Shown here: positions 26,880-36,249 of the stretch, one piece after another
Position numbering within the stretch: position 1 is the stretch's first letter
Layout: the number at the start of each line of letters is the position of its first letter
Source of the DNA: Saccharicrinis carchari
Lineage (GTDB): Bacteria > Bacteroidota > Bacteroidia > Bacteroidales > Marinilabiliaceae
Assembly (NCBI RefSeq): GCF_900182605.1
Contig: NZ_FXTB01000003.1
Coordinates: 186,001-250,000 of the forward strand
Reading direction: 5' to 3'
DNA length: 64,000 bases
The notes under the pieces: generated by a model
What the model saw: the letters and a program-made list of their open reading frames with translations, nothing else
Database searches by the model: none
What the model was told of the DNA's origin: nothing
Made by a program: the position numbers and the translations under genes

Positions 26880-27737
26880 TTACAGACTACCCTTTACCAT
26901 TCTGTTTTTGCCAAAAATATCATTACCTAACTCCACCTCTTTAAAACCCATGTTGCGCATCAAGTGGCTCGTTTGTTTTCCCAGGGCTTCATTTATCTCA
27001 AAATAGAGCCTACCGTTTGCATTAAGCGCTTGGGTAGCAAGTTTACTTATGGCACGGTAAAATAGTAAGGGGTCGTTGTCCTTTACAAAAAGAGCCAGGT
27101 GGGGTTCATGTTTCAACACGTTATCCTGCATTATTTTTTTTTCGAGCTCCCGCACATAAGGTGGGTTGCTCACAATAATATCGTATTTTCTGCTGATTTC
27201 GATGTTAGGAGCAAGAACGTCCTGTAAATTAAAGTCTATTTCCACATTATTGGCTTTGGCATTCCTTTTGGCAAGGGTAATAGCTTTTGGCGAAATATCC
27301 CACGCGGTAACTTTTGCCTGGGGCATATGTTTTTTTAAGGCAATAGGAATACAGCCCGAGCCGGTGCCAATATCTAATATTGCCGGTGCGGTAAATTCAG
27401 TATCCTGGATAATCCATTGCACCAGCTCTTCGGTTTCGGGGCGGGGTATTAACACATTTTTATCTACATAAAAGGTTAAGCCATAAAACAGGGTATGTCC
27501 CACAATATATTGGATGGGTACCTGCTGTTTTAGTTTAAGTAAGGCATCCATGCAAAAGCGCCTATCGGCCTCTCCCAACTCATAGTCCGTTTTTATCAAC
27601 ATATCGGTACGCGAAAAACCCAGCAAATGGGCTAAAATGATACCGGTAAAATTTCTTATCTCTTCTTTGGGATAAAAGGATTCAAGTTCCTGATTAAAGC
27701 TATTGATAAGCTGTTTAACGGTGCGGCAGTTCATCAT
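26880..27737 (-). CDS. prmC: peptide chain release factor N5-glutamine methyltransferase
   Basis: Methylates the GGQ glutamine of release factors RF1 and RF2 using S-adenosylmethionine. SAM-binding motif ILDIGTGSGCIPIALK, catalytic NPPY motif in IVSNPPYVRE, and PRPETEELVQWI are diagnostic of HemK/PrmC. It is 285 aa. Two ATGs are adjacent at the start (27737 and 27734). It is divergent from ribD, sharing a roughly 140-bp promoter region. Confidence 0.95.
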   Translation of the reverse strand: MMNCRTVKQLINSFNQELESFYPKEEIRNFTGIILAHLLGFSRTDMLIKTDYELGEADRRFCMDALLKLKQQVPIQYIVGHTLFYGLTFYVDKNVLIPRPETEELVQWIIQDTEFTAPAILDIGTGSGCIPIALKKHMPQAKVTAWDISPKAITLAKRNAKANNVEIDFNLQDVLAPNIEISRKYDIIVSNPPYVRELEKKIMQDNVLKHEPHLALFVKDNDPLLFYRAISKLATQALNANGRLYFEINEALGKQTSHLMRNMGFKEVELGNDIFGKNRMVKGSL

Positions 27738-27878
27738 TTACAATTAATAATTTTTGTGGTGCCGCAAAAATAACCATTTTTGTATAGCTAAGGGCTAATA
27801 TGGAGTAGATGTGTTGGCTGCACGCCCTAAAAAATGATTATATTTAAGAACCCATGGGTACGCATTTTATTTATTAAT

Positions 27879-28925
27879 ATGGATGAAAAATATATGCAGC
27901 GTTGCCTGCAATTGGCAAAAATAGGATTAGGCAATACCTACCCCAACCCCATGGTAGGTTCCGTTATTGTGCATGGGGGTAAAATTATTGGTGAGGGGTT
28001 CCATCATAAGGCAGGGGAGGCACACGCAGAGGTAAATGCAATTAGGTCGGTGCACAACAAAGAGTTACTTAAAGAGTCTACCTTGTATGTCAATCTGGAA
28101 CCTTGTGCACATTACGGAAAAACACCACCTTGTGCCTTGCTTATTCAGCAGAGCGGCATACCCAGAGTAGTTATTGGCTGTACCGATAGTTTTTCACAGG
28201 TGGCAGGAAAGGGAATAAGCCTATTAAGAGATGCCGGGGTGGATGTGACGGTGGGCCTTTTGGAAAAAGAAAGCAGGGAACTCAACAAGCGTTTTTTTAC
28301 ATTTCACGAAAAAAGAAGACCTTATATTATTTTAAAATGGGCACAAACGCTCGATGGCTTTATCGATGTAAACCGAAGCAGGGACAATTATGGTCAGCCT
28401 ACATGGATTACTAATAATATAAGTAAAAAACTGGTGCATAAATGGCGTAGCCAGGAGCAGGCCATTTTGGTGGGCGTAAAAACAGCATTAAAGGATAATC
28501 CATCGCTCACCACGCGCGAATGGGCCGGCCAAAGTCCGGTGAGGATATTGATAGACCGACATGGAATAATTCCGAAATCATTTCGTATTTTAAACGGCGA
28601 AGTGCCAAGCATTGTTTTTACCGCCAAAAAGCGGACAGACGAAAAAAACATTCGCTATGTGCCTATTTCCTTAACACAGGATTTAGTTCCTCAGATTTTG
28701 AATGCTTTGTATGAATTTAACCTGCAATCGCTTATTGTAGAGGGTGGGCGGCAAGTGTTGCAAAGTTTTATCGATGCCAATTATTGGGACGAAGCCCATT
28801 TGTTTGTTGGCCATAAAATGTTTGTATCAGGCGTTAAGGCGCCCAAAATTAGTGGTTCTATTATGTTGGAAGAAAAACTGGACGACACACGACTTTTTTA
28901 TTACAGAAACTATATGGCCAGGTAG
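27879..28925 (+). CDS. ribD: bifunctional diaminohydroxyphosphoribosylaminopyrimidine deaminase / 5-amino-6-(5-phosphoribosylamino)uracil reductase
   Basis: Second and third steps of riboflavin synthesis. The deaminase domain has the zinc site HAEVNAI and EPCAHYGKTPPC (about residues 49-90). The reductase domain follows with ILKWAQTLDGFID, TRILVGVKTAL-like (QAILVGVKTALKDNP) and SLIVEGGRQVLQSF. I start at 27879 (MDEKYMQRCLQLA), where family proteins begin, instead of 27834. Its end is close to the cardiolipin synthase gene (46 bp gap), so they may share a transcript. Confidence 0.93.
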   Translation: MDEKYMQRCLQLAKIGLGNTYPNPMVGSVIVHGGKIIGEGFHHKAGEAHAEVNAIRSVHNKELLKESTLYVNLEPCAHYGKTPPCALLIQQSGIPRVVIGCTDSFSQVAGKGISLLRDAGVDVTVGLLEKESRELNKRFFTFHEKRRPYIILKWAQTLDGFIDVNRSRDNYGQPTWITNNISKKLVHKWRSQEQAILVGVKTALKDNPSLTTREWAGQSPVRILIDRHGIIPKSFRILNGEVPSIVFTAKKRTDEKNIRYVPISLTQDLVPQILNALYEFNLQSLIVEGGRQVLQSFIDANYWDEAHLFVGHKMFVSGVKAPKISGSIMLEEKLDDTRLFYYRNYMAR

Positions 28926-28971
28926 GCCATCGGCAACACAGTACTATAGTTATGCTCTAAATATTTTGCCT

Positions 28972-30435
28972 ATGTGGTTTATAGATAATCTATCTTTTAT
29001 CATCTATACCTTTGTAATCGTATCCTATGCCATATCGATACTGGTGATTATTAGCATTATGATTCTGGAAAACCGAAATCCCTTAAAATCACTTTCATGG
29101 ATACTGGTGCTGCTGCTATTACCCATGATAGGTATTGCATTGTACATTTTTTTTGGCCAGAATCTGCGTAAGCAAAAAATAATAAATCGCAAAGGACTCG
29201 AAAACCATGATTACCTGCTTTCTGTTGCCAGCGAGCAAACCAAAGACCTATCGCAATTTTATGGCTTAAACAACCATTTGCTGGCAGAGAAAGAACGAAT
29301 TATGCAGCTCCAACTATTTAACAGTAATTCCGTGCTAACGGCGGGTAATAAGGTGCAGCTGCTCCATAACGGGCGCGACAAGTTTAATGTAATGTTTGAA
29401 GCACTCCGTGGCGCCAAAAAATTTATCCATCTGCAATATTACATCATCGAAAAAGATGAGATAGGCAAAAGTTTGATGGAGCTGCTGGTTCAAAAAGTTC
29501 GTGAAGGAGTAGAGGTAAGGGTTATTGTAGATGACGTGGGCTCGTGGGAATTTAAAGACAAAGATTTTAAAAAGCTAAGAGCCGAAGGAATAGAGATTTA
29601 TTCGTTTTTAACCGTTCGCTTTCCCTCTTTCACCAGTAAGCTCAACTATCGCAATCATCGTAAAATAGTAATTGTTGACGGACTGATAGGCTTTCTGGGC
29701 GGCGTAAACGTGGCCGATCGCTACATTCATGGTAGTCCGGTTTATGGCATCTGGCGCGATACACATTTAAAAATTGAAGGCGATGCCGTAAACACCCTCC
29801 AGACCATTTTTTCGATCGACTGGTATTTTGTGAGCCAGGTAGAATTGCTCGACAAAAAATATTATCCCGCAAGGGAACCGATAGGTGATAAGTTGGTGCA
29901 GATTTCGTCCAGCGGTCCCGATACCGATTGGCCCGGTATAATGATGGGCTTTTTTAAGCTGATCACCACCGCAAAAAAATATGTTTATATCACTACGCCT
30001 TATTTTATGCCCAACGATAGCATATCTATGGCCTTAAAAACTGCGGCAATGGCGGGTGTGGATGTACGTATAATCATACCCGGAAAATCGGACGCTTACC
30101 TCACCAGGCTTTCCTCACTATCCTATTTAAAAGAGATGATGCTGGCCAATGTTAAAATTTATTTCTACCAAAAAGGTTTTATGCACAGCAAGGTAATGGT
30201 ATCCGACGATATGGTGTCTTCGGTAGGTTCGGCCAATATGGACTTCAGAAGTTTTGAGCAAAATTTTGAGGTCACCGCCTTTGTTTATAATACTGCCTTT
30301 GCCCTGGAATTAAAAGAACAATTTAATCAGGATTTTGCCGACAGCAAAAGGCTTGTGCTGAGCGAATGGAAGAAACGCCCCTTGCGGCAAAAAGCCAAGG
30401 AGTCGCTGGCACGTTTATTTAGTCCCTTGCTGTAG
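28972..30435 (+). CDS. cls: cardiolipin synthase
   Basis: Phospholipase D-superfamily enzyme making cardiolipin in the inner membrane. Two N-terminal helices (FIIYTFVIVSYAISILVIIS; SLSWILVLLLLPMIGIALYI) are followed by two HKD motifs: NHRKIVIVDG (about residue 229) and MHSKVMVSDD (about residue 404). It is 487 aa from MWFIDNLSF, the expected size. The frame is also open upstream to 28744, inside ribD, but that part is a shadow of ribD. Confidence 0.92.
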   Translation: MWFIDNLSFIIYTFVIVSYAISILVIISIMILENRNPLKSLSWILVLLLLPMIGIALYIFFGQNLRKQKIINRKGLENHDYLLSVASEQTKDLSQFYGLNNHLLAEKERIMQLQLFNSNSVLTAGNKVQLLHNGRDKFNVMFEALRGAKKFIHLQYYIIEKDEIGKSLMELLVQKVREGVEVRVIVDDVGSWEFKDKDFKKLRAEGIEIYSFLTVRFPSFTSKLNYRNHRKIVIVDGLIGFLGGVNVADRYIHGSPVYGIWRDTHLKIEGDAVNTLQTIFSIDWYFVSQVELLDKKYYPAREPIGDKLVQISSSGPDTDWPGIMMGFFKLITTAKKYVYITTPYFMPNDSISMALKTAAMAGVDVRIIIPGKSDAYLTRLSSLSYLKEMMLANVKIYFYQKGFMHSKVMVSDDMVSSVGSANMDFRSFEQNFEVTAFVYNTAFALELKEQFNQDFADSKRLVLSEWKKRPLRQKAKESLARLFSPLL

Positions 30436-30540
30436 ATAGAGGTGTGCTCGGATATTTTTAGCAAAAAAAATCATGTTTGACTTCTTTTTTTACCGATTCA
30501 CTTGATTGGAATATACGGTGTAGTAATATCAAAAAGTACC

Positions 30541-31698
30541 CTACCAATTCTTCAGCCGTGTTGCGGCATCAATAAGTGTTTCGTCCGATAGTGATAAATT
30601 CACCCTCAGATATCTCTTTTTGCTTTTTTCGTGATAGTAAAAACGGATGGGCACGGTAGCCAAATTTAATTCGTACATCAGGGTATGTGCCAATTCTATA
30701 TCCGATTTATCGCCCTGTGGCTCCATACAAATTAGCTGAAAATAAGTACCCTTACTGGGTATGGCCTTAAACCTTGAATCATTGAGGATGTTTAAAAACA
30801 AATCGCGTTTGCCCTGATAAAAGGAAGCCAGGTGGTTAAAATGATTGTTTTCGTTAATAAAATCGGCTATGGCCATTTGGTAGGGACAATTGACCCCTTC
30901 GCCAAGGGTGGTGAATACTTCCCGTATCCCTTTCATCAAATGAGCCGGAGCCATGCAATAGCCCACATGCCAATTGGGAATATGTAAGGTTTCGTTGAAG
31001 GAGGAAACAATAACACTGCGTTCCCTTAAAAAAGGATACAGGGCAACACTTTGATGCATTTCGCCATCGAACACCACATGCTCAAACGACTCGTCGCTCA
31101 GTACCATGATATTGGTGCCGTTCAGTAATTTTTGAAGCCGGATCATGTCGAGCTCCGACAAGGATGTGCCCGTAGGGAAATGTGGTGAATTAATAATCAC
31201 CATCCTGGTTTTGTTGGTGACCTGCATATGTACTTGTTCCCATTCAATACCAAAATCGGGAGCTTTTAAGGTAACGTAAACCGGCCGTGCACCGGCCATC
31301 TTTATGGCGGCATCGTAACTTTTATGGGCCGGCTCAAAAATTAATACTTCGTCGCCTTCCTTTAGTAAGGACATTACGGTTGCAGATATACCCTGCTTTA
31401 CCCCGGTGGCGATGGTAACTTCCGTATCAGGATCATAAGTATGATCGTATAGCCTGGCCGTTTTTTTCGAAATAGCCGATCTGAGTTCGGGTAAGCCAAA
31501 TTGAGGAGCGGCAACATTTGCGTTCAGAAGTATGTAGTGATGTAACTTTTGCTCTAACCTGGCATCAACTTGCAGTGCCGAATAATTTTCGGCCAGGTTA
31601 ATGAGCCCATTATCCCGGGCATACTCTGCTATGGCCTTGGGTGTTGTTAGCATATCGGTGTTGTGTGTAGTCATGGCAAACAATAGTTCAGATAACAA
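30541..31698 (-). CDS. aminotransferase class I/II-fold protein lacking the PLP lysine
   Basis: Overall clearly a fold-type I aminotransferase of the YbdL/methionine-aminotransferase kind: GLPELRSAI, ATGVKQGISATVMSLLKEGD, FEPAHKSYDAAIKMAGARPV, PTGTSLSEL, LSDESFEHVVFDG and NWHVGYCMAP align with that family. The expected Schiff-base lysine region (SFGKTxHxTGWKxGY) reads SFNETLHIPNWHVGY: lysine is replaced by Glu236 (codon 30991-30993, numbering from 31698). The NPxNPTG motif reads SPHFPTG. The PLP-ring aspartate (SDES) and a C-terminal arginine remain. It may be a non-catalytic protein or use another chemistry. The start may be the second ATG (residue 9). It is convergent with cls. Confidence 0.85.
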   Translation of the reverse strand: MLSELLFAMTTHNTDMLTTPKAIAEYARDNGLINLAENYSALQVDARLEQKLHHYILLNANVAAPQFGLPELRSAISKKTARLYDHTYDPDTEVTIATGVKQGISATVMSLLKEGDEVLIFEPAHKSYDAAIKMAGARPVYVTLKAPDFGIEWEQVHMQVTNKTRMVIINSPHFPTGTSLSELDMIRLQKLLNGTNIMVLSDESFEHVVFDGEMHQSVALYPFLRERSVIVSSFNETLHIPNWHVGYCMAPAHLMKGIREVFTTLGEGVNCPYQMAIADFINENNHFNHLASFYQGKRDLFLNILNDSRFKAIPSKGTYFQLICMEPQGDKSDIELAHTLMYELNLATVPIRFYYHEKSKKRYLRVNLSLSDETLIDAATRLKNW

Positions 31699-31845
31699 AT
31701 TTGGCGGCTTTAACTTTGTGCTTTACTCAGCCATTCCATATGGGGTCTATAATATTACCCCTTCAATTTACGAAACATTTTCTTATATATCCTTTCATTC
31801 GGGCATATGTGCCCATATTTTACGTTAACGCTCTATATTCTTATA

Positions 31846-32574
31846 CTATCGGAATATTTCCTTTAATACCTCAAAGGACTTAATCTTAGAAAATCCACTT
31901 ATGTGCCAATGAAAATAGAGCAATATTTTTTGTATAAGGCCATTTCTTTGTGCACTATTCATTTTTATCGTATCCAATTGTTCTATACCCGTGTTTTGTA
32001 ATTGCAACAATATAGCCGTTTCAAACGTATTTAAATAATCGGGATAGGCAGGTTCTGTATGGCAGAACATACCTGTGCGTAAGTCAAAATATTTAAGCCC
32101 CTCATTACTTGTAAAATGAGGATAGAATCCCAAGGGACGAGTGAGCCTGAACAACATAAAAAGATGAAAGTTTTGCAAGCCGGGCAGCTCATTGTCTAAA
32201 ACACAAATGGATTGGTGCAAAAAATCAAATAATGCATCGTCCCTTTTATCTTCGAGCCTCAGTGCTTTGCTCAAAACCTCGGCAATAAAAAAAGCAAGGC
32301 TTCTGCGCACCGGTTCAAATGGTATTTGAGTAAGCGGAGGGTTTGCCCTAAAATCCTTTATACGGTGTACGCTCTTCTTCTCAGAGTGGTACACCTCTAA
32401 ATCAAGCAGCGCCAAAGGCTGCATAAAAATGCCTTTTCCTCTACTTTTGCGACTGCGCGCTCCATTCACTATATACGATTGCAGCCCTAGTTTTTCGGTA
32501 TAAACCTGCGAAATAACACTGGTTTCGGCATATCGTGTGTTAGTGAGCACGATACCTCGGGTGGACTCTATCAT
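31846..32574 (-). CDS. recO: DNA repair protein RecO
   Basis: RecF-pathway mediator that binds single-stranded DNA and RecR. The N-terminal OB-fold begins IESTRGIVLTNTRYAETSVI (function from family), followed by IVNGARSRKSRGKGIFMQPL and the helical C-terminal domain (FFIAEVLSKALRLEDKRDDA). It is 242 aa, the normal size. It lies 8 bp from the CBS gene on the same strand, which reads into it. Confidence 0.9.
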   Translation of the reverse strand: MIESTRGIVLTNTRYAETSVISQVYTEKLGLQSYIVNGARSRKSRGKGIFMQPLALLDLEVYHSEKKSVHRIKDFRANPPLTQIPFEPVRRSLAFFIAEVLSKALRLEDKRDDALFDFLHQSICVLDNELPGLQNFHLFMLFRLTRPLGFYPHFTSNEGLKYFDLRTGMFCHTEPAYPDYLNTFETAILLQLQNTGIEQLDTIKMNSAQRNGLIQKILLYFHWHISGFSKIKSFEVLKEIFR

Positions 32575-32582
32575 GCGGGTTT

Positions 32583-33248
32583 TTAAATGTTCAGGTATCG
32601 TATAAGTGCGTCGTAATTTTTCTTTACCACTTCATCAACGGCACTGTACTCCGAGTAGGATGCCGTTACATTATATTCGTATCGGTCAAAGGCACGCAAC
32701 ACCGGGGTGATGTCTTCGCGGTTTAACTTAATGGTAATGTTGAGCATATTACTGTTCTCGTGCTGCGACACATAAAAACTTAAAACTTTCGTATCCGAAT
32801 CCTCAATGATCCTTGTTATGGCAGAAATAGAATAGTCGTAGGAAGGCACCTCAATTTCCACAATGCCACCCGGTGTGTGGGCAGCTATCAATTCTGCAAA
32901 GTTTTTCAGCAGGTCGGTTTGTGTTATTAAGCCCAAATACTCCTTATTTTCCTTTAGTACCGGAACCACGCTTAACTTAAGCCGCGATGCAAGCTCTATA
33001 ATCGAATAAATGTGCTGGTTGTAATACACATAAGGCGACATCAACGATAACTGATGATTTCCTAATGGCTCTTCGGGCGCGTTGAGATCATAAATATCTG
33101 TATCGCTCACCAATCCTAAAAAACTATTGTTGTTTACTATAGGTAGATGCGAAACCCTAAAAGCCTCCATCCAATTCAAAGCCTCGGAGCCTGTATTGGA
33201 GGTGCGCAATGCCGGAACTGTTTCTGATATCAAATCTTTGGCTATCAT
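32583..33248 (-). CDS. CBS domain-containing protein (AcuB-like)
   Basis: Two tandem CBS domains (about residues 1-60 and 70-125: VSHLPIVNNNSFLGLVSDTD; LSVVPVLKENKEYLGLITQT) followed by an ACT-like C-terminal region (GGIVEIEVPSYDYSISAITR). This layout resembles the AcuB-type proteins, whose ligand is probably an adenosine nucleotide. It is first gene of a likely operon with recO (8-bp gap). A specific role is not readable. Confidence 0.85.
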   Translation of the reverse strand: MIAKDLISETVPALRTSNTGSEALNWMEAFRVSHLPIVNNNSFLGLVSDTDIYDLNAPEEPLGNHQLSLMSPYVYYNQHIYSIIELASRLKLSVVPVLKENKEYLGLITQTDLLKNFAELIAAHTPGGIVEIEVPSYDYSISAITRIIEDSDTKVLSFYVSQHENSNMLNITIKLNREDITPVLRAFDRYEYNVTASYSEYSAVDEVVKKNYDALIRYLNI

Positions 33249-33271
33249 AGGTCACTTTAGATAAATACTTT

Positions 33272-33279
33272 TAACTTTG
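33272..33279 (+). promoter_or_regulatory. putative -7 box in the CBS/pdxJ divergent region
   Basis: TAACTTTG matches TAnnTTTG, 155 bp upstream of pdxJ. The distance leaves a long 5' leader, so the assignment is weak. Confidence 0.25.
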
Positions 33280-33433
33280 TGGACGGTTCGGTTGTTCCTT
33301 TGTCCACGTTTAATTTGCTTGCTATTAACAACACTATTAAAGATAGTGGCTTATGCTGAAACAACCAAACGATTGATTGGTTTATTGTATGCCCTATAGT
33401 AAACACACACCTGATTTAACAAATTAATATCCT

Positions 33434-34150
33434 ATGGCTAAACTAAGTGTAAATATTAATAAAATTGCCACCTTGCGAAATGCTCGTGGTGGTAATGAGC
33501 CCAACGTACTAAAGGCAGCTATCGATGTGCAGGAGTTTGGAGCCGACGGCGTTACCGTACATCCGCGCCCCGATGGCAGACACATCCGCTATCAGGATGT
33601 GTGGGACATTAAACCCATCATAAAAACCGAGTTTAACATTGAAGGATATCCGTCAAAGGAATTTATGGATTTAGTAAAAAAGGTGAAGCCGCATCAGGTT
33701 ACCCTGGTTCCGGATCCGCCGGAAGCCCTTACCTCCAATGCCGGCTGGGACACCATCAAAAATAAATCGTTTTTACAGGAAATTATTGCTGATTTAAGCG
33801 ATGCAGGTATCCGCACTTCCATTTTTATCGACACAGATTTAAATAATATTGCCCATGCCGTAAAAACAAATACCGACCGTATTGAGCTGTACACTGAACC
33901 CTATGCTGTAATGTATGCAAAAAATAAAGAAACAGCTATTGCACCATTTATAGCCGCTGCCGAAGTAGCTCGAAAAGTAGGATTGAAAATTAATGCCGGT
34001 CACGACCTGAGCCTCGAAAACCTGAAATATTTCTCCGATAATATATCTTTTCTATCAGAAGTATCAATTGGGCATGCCCTAATTAGCGATGCACTTTATT
34101 TTGGGCTGGAAAAAACCATCAAGTTATACAAACAACAATTGATAAAATAG
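33434..34150 (+). CDS. pdxJ: pyridoxine 5'-phosphate synthase
   Basis: Condenses 1-deoxyxylulose 5-phosphate with 3-amino-2-oxopropyl phosphate to make pyridoxine 5'-phosphate. Signatures: LSVNINKIATLRNARGGNEP, GADGVTVHPRPDGRHIRYQD, VTLVPDPPEALTSNAGWD, INAGHDLSLEN and VSIGHALISDALYFGL. It is 238 aa, as in E. coli. It is followed after 1 bp by an alpha/beta hydrolase gene, so the two are cotranscribed. Confidence 0.95.
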   Translation: MAKLSVNINKIATLRNARGGNEPNVLKAAIDVQEFGADGVTVHPRPDGRHIRYQDVWDIKPIIKTEFNIEGYPSKEFMDLVKKVKPHQVTLVPDPPEALTSNAGWDTIKNKSFLQEIIADLSDAGIRTSIFIDTDLNNIAHAVKTNTDRIELYTEPYAVMYAKNKETAIAPFIAAAEVARKVGLKINAGHDLSLENLKYFSDNISFLSEVSIGHALISDALYFGLEKTIKLYKQQLIK

Positions 34151-34151
34151 T

Positions 34152-34958
34152 ATGGAACTCTTCTTTCGCGAATTGGGTAAAGGGGATAAAAATCTGATTA
34201 TAATACATGGTTTATATGGCTCGTCGGACAATTGGCTGAGCGTGGCGCGTATGCTCGAAGATAAGTTCAGGATTTTTATTGTGGATCAGCGAAACCATGG
34301 ACAAAGCCCCCATAGCAATGAGATGGATTACAACAGCATGGCCGAAGACATTAAAACATTTATGCAGCAGCGGCAGTTAAAAAAAGCCAACATAATGGGT
34401 CATTCAATGGGGGGTAAGACAGCTATGCTTTTTGCGCTTAAAAATCCCTTAATGGTGGATAAATTAGTGGTGTTGGATATTGCACCCAAGTATTATAATC
34501 AGGAGACCAACTATGGCCGGATTACCAGCGACCATCGAGCCATTGTAGATGCCCTGCTCGCTGTTGATCCTTCGGAACATAGCTCGCGCAATGCCATTGG
34601 CAAAGTGCTGAAACAAAGCATCCCCAACAATATGGTGCGTAGTTTCCTGCTTAAAAATGTTGAGCGTGGCAAGGATAAACAATATTACTGGAAGCTTAAT
34701 GTTCAGGCCATATCGGATAACTTAGATAAGATAATGAATGGTGTGCCGGAGTTTGAAGATACAGAGGAATTTCCATCCCAAAAAACAGTAGTGATGATAA
34801 GAGGCGCCAAATCACCGTATGTGCAGGACGAGGACATGCAACTTGTACGCAAATATTTCCCCTCGGCCCAACTGGCCGACATTCCTGATGCCGGACATTG
34901 GCTTCATACAGATCAGCCTGATCTGTTTATTAAAACACTAGATTATTTTTTATCGTGA
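34152..34958 (+). CDS. alpha/beta hydrolase (YbfF-like esterase)
   Basis: Serine hydrolase with the nucleophile elbow GHSMGGKTAML (Ser about residue 84), oxyanion region IIHGLYGSSDNWL and the catalytic His near the end in IPDAGHWLHTDQP. It most resembles the acyl-CoA/ester hydrolases of the YbfF group. It starts 1 bp after pdxJ, so it is in the same operon. The natural substrate is not known. Confidence 0.88.
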   Translation: MELFFRELGKGDKNLIIIHGLYGSSDNWLSVARMLEDKFRIFIVDQRNHGQSPHSNEMDYNSMAEDIKTFMQQRQLKKANIMGHSMGGKTAMLFALKNPLMVDKLVVLDIAPKYYNQETNYGRITSDHRAIVDALLAVDPSEHSSRNAIGKVLKQSIPNNMVRSFLLKNVERGKDKQYYWKLNVQAISDNLDKIMNGVPEFEDTEEFPSQKTVVMIRGAKSPYVQDEDMQLVRKYFPSAQLADIPDAGHWLHTDQPDLFIKTLDYFLS

Positions 34959-35144
34959 GATAGTAAGCTAGGCCAGGCAAAGAGATCTTAAATCAATTTT
35001 ACCTTTTGACATTTCTGTATACGTATTTGCGGGTTTTAATAGCAATACTACCCGGTTTAATTATGCTGTATTGTATGGTTAATGTGGTTTTTTCCCCTGC
35101 CTTCAGTTTATTTTAAAAATGCGGAATGATGCAGTATCTGCACA

Positions 35145-35900
35145 TTATAGCTTTGGAATGTCAAATAAACTCCTCAAATACTGTTTGAATTCTACTTCAT
35201 CTTTTATTTCGTGCTCCGTTGTTGAGTCTGACGCATTTATTTTCAAATTATTTCCGCTAATGGTAATTCTTCCATTCGTTGTTGGTAATGAGATTAATCT
35301 ATTCCGCGTAAAATTTGACTCGGGACTGGTTTGGTGGTAAGCGCACATTTCTTGAAACTCCTTAAAATTTCTCCCGCTCGTCTGGAAAATATATTTGGGA
35401 GTGGTTTTTCCTTTTTCCGTTTTATTTACGCTAAAATAAGTATCGTTATACTTATCCACAAGGTAAGTGCCGCGTTCGTCATATTGAATTTTACCAATAT
35501 CTATTTTGAGGGGCTCAAAAGTAAAATCGCCAAATCCAACATCTGTTAAATATTCATTATCGTCAATTCTAACTATAATTGCCATATGGTCAAACTCTTT
35601 CCCATACCCTTTTTCTTTGTTATAAACACGAGCAGAGATTTGTCTGGCCTCAAAGTTTAGTGCAATCAACAGTTTAAAAAACAGCCCGTTTAATTCATAA
35701 CAAAATCCTCCACGCTTGTTGAGTACGATCTTTTTGTAAATTCGGTCAATATCCAATTTAATCGGAACATTATAATGTATATCCAGATTCTCAAACGGCA
35801 CATGCAAAAGATGCTGTTTTTGTAGTTTTTTTAATAAATCCAAATTGGGTGTTGACTTTCCTCTATGTTTAATTCTATCGAGATATTTTTCTATGTTCAT
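35145..35900 (-). CDS. arylamine N-acetyltransferase
   Basis: NAT-family enzyme transferring acetyl from acetyl-CoA to arylamines or hydrazines. The Cys-His-Asp triad is visible: Cys in KRGGFCYELNG, His in EFDHMAIIV and Asp in LTDVGFGDF. The N-terminal LHVPFENLDIHYNVPIKLD is a family hallmark. It is 251 aa, slightly shorter than the roughly 275 aa norm. It is monocistronic; low G+C compared with its neighbours hints at later acquisition. Confidence 0.92.
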   Translation of the reverse strand: MNIEKYLDRIKHRGKSTPNLDLLKKLQKQHLLHVPFENLDIHYNVPIKLDIDRIYKKIVLNKRGGFCYELNGLFFKLLIALNFEARQISARVYNKEKGYGKEFDHMAIIVRIDDNEYLTDVGFGDFTFEPLKIDIGKIQYDERGTYLVDKYNDTYFSVNKTEKGKTTPKYIFQTSGRNFKEFQEMCAYHQTSPESNFTRNRLISLPTTNGRITISGNNLKINASDSTTEHEIKDEVEFKQYLRSLFDIPKL

Positions 35901-36249
35901 TTCTATGTGTCCTTAGTTTGTTTCTTATTCTGTACAGGGCATGAGTAGCCGTAAGTACGGCTGTAAGTTGTTTATAAAGTTCAAAAATACAAACTATCTT
36001 CAACAAACTATGGCTGTAGTCTGTTATAACCGGAAGACGTCAATTATGCACGCCGCTTGTTACGTTACAAGCATGTTTAAAAGGCAGTTCTGCATCTTTT
36101 AACTGAGCGCATCCTTTAACCCAATTATATGTGTGGCTAAAATGTATGCGGCTAACTTCCTATTTCCATTACGTATCTCTTTTTTGATTTAGTTTATTTA
36201 AACCGAGGGGATGATCGTTTTATGACGTCAAAATACAGAGAACAAAAAA
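35901..36249. other. intergenic region without a gene
   Basis: About 350 bp between divergent NAT and TonB-receptor genes. A small dyad GCTTGT/ACAAGC sits near 36055-36072. No box matching the -7 consensus is convincing. Confidence 0.5.
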
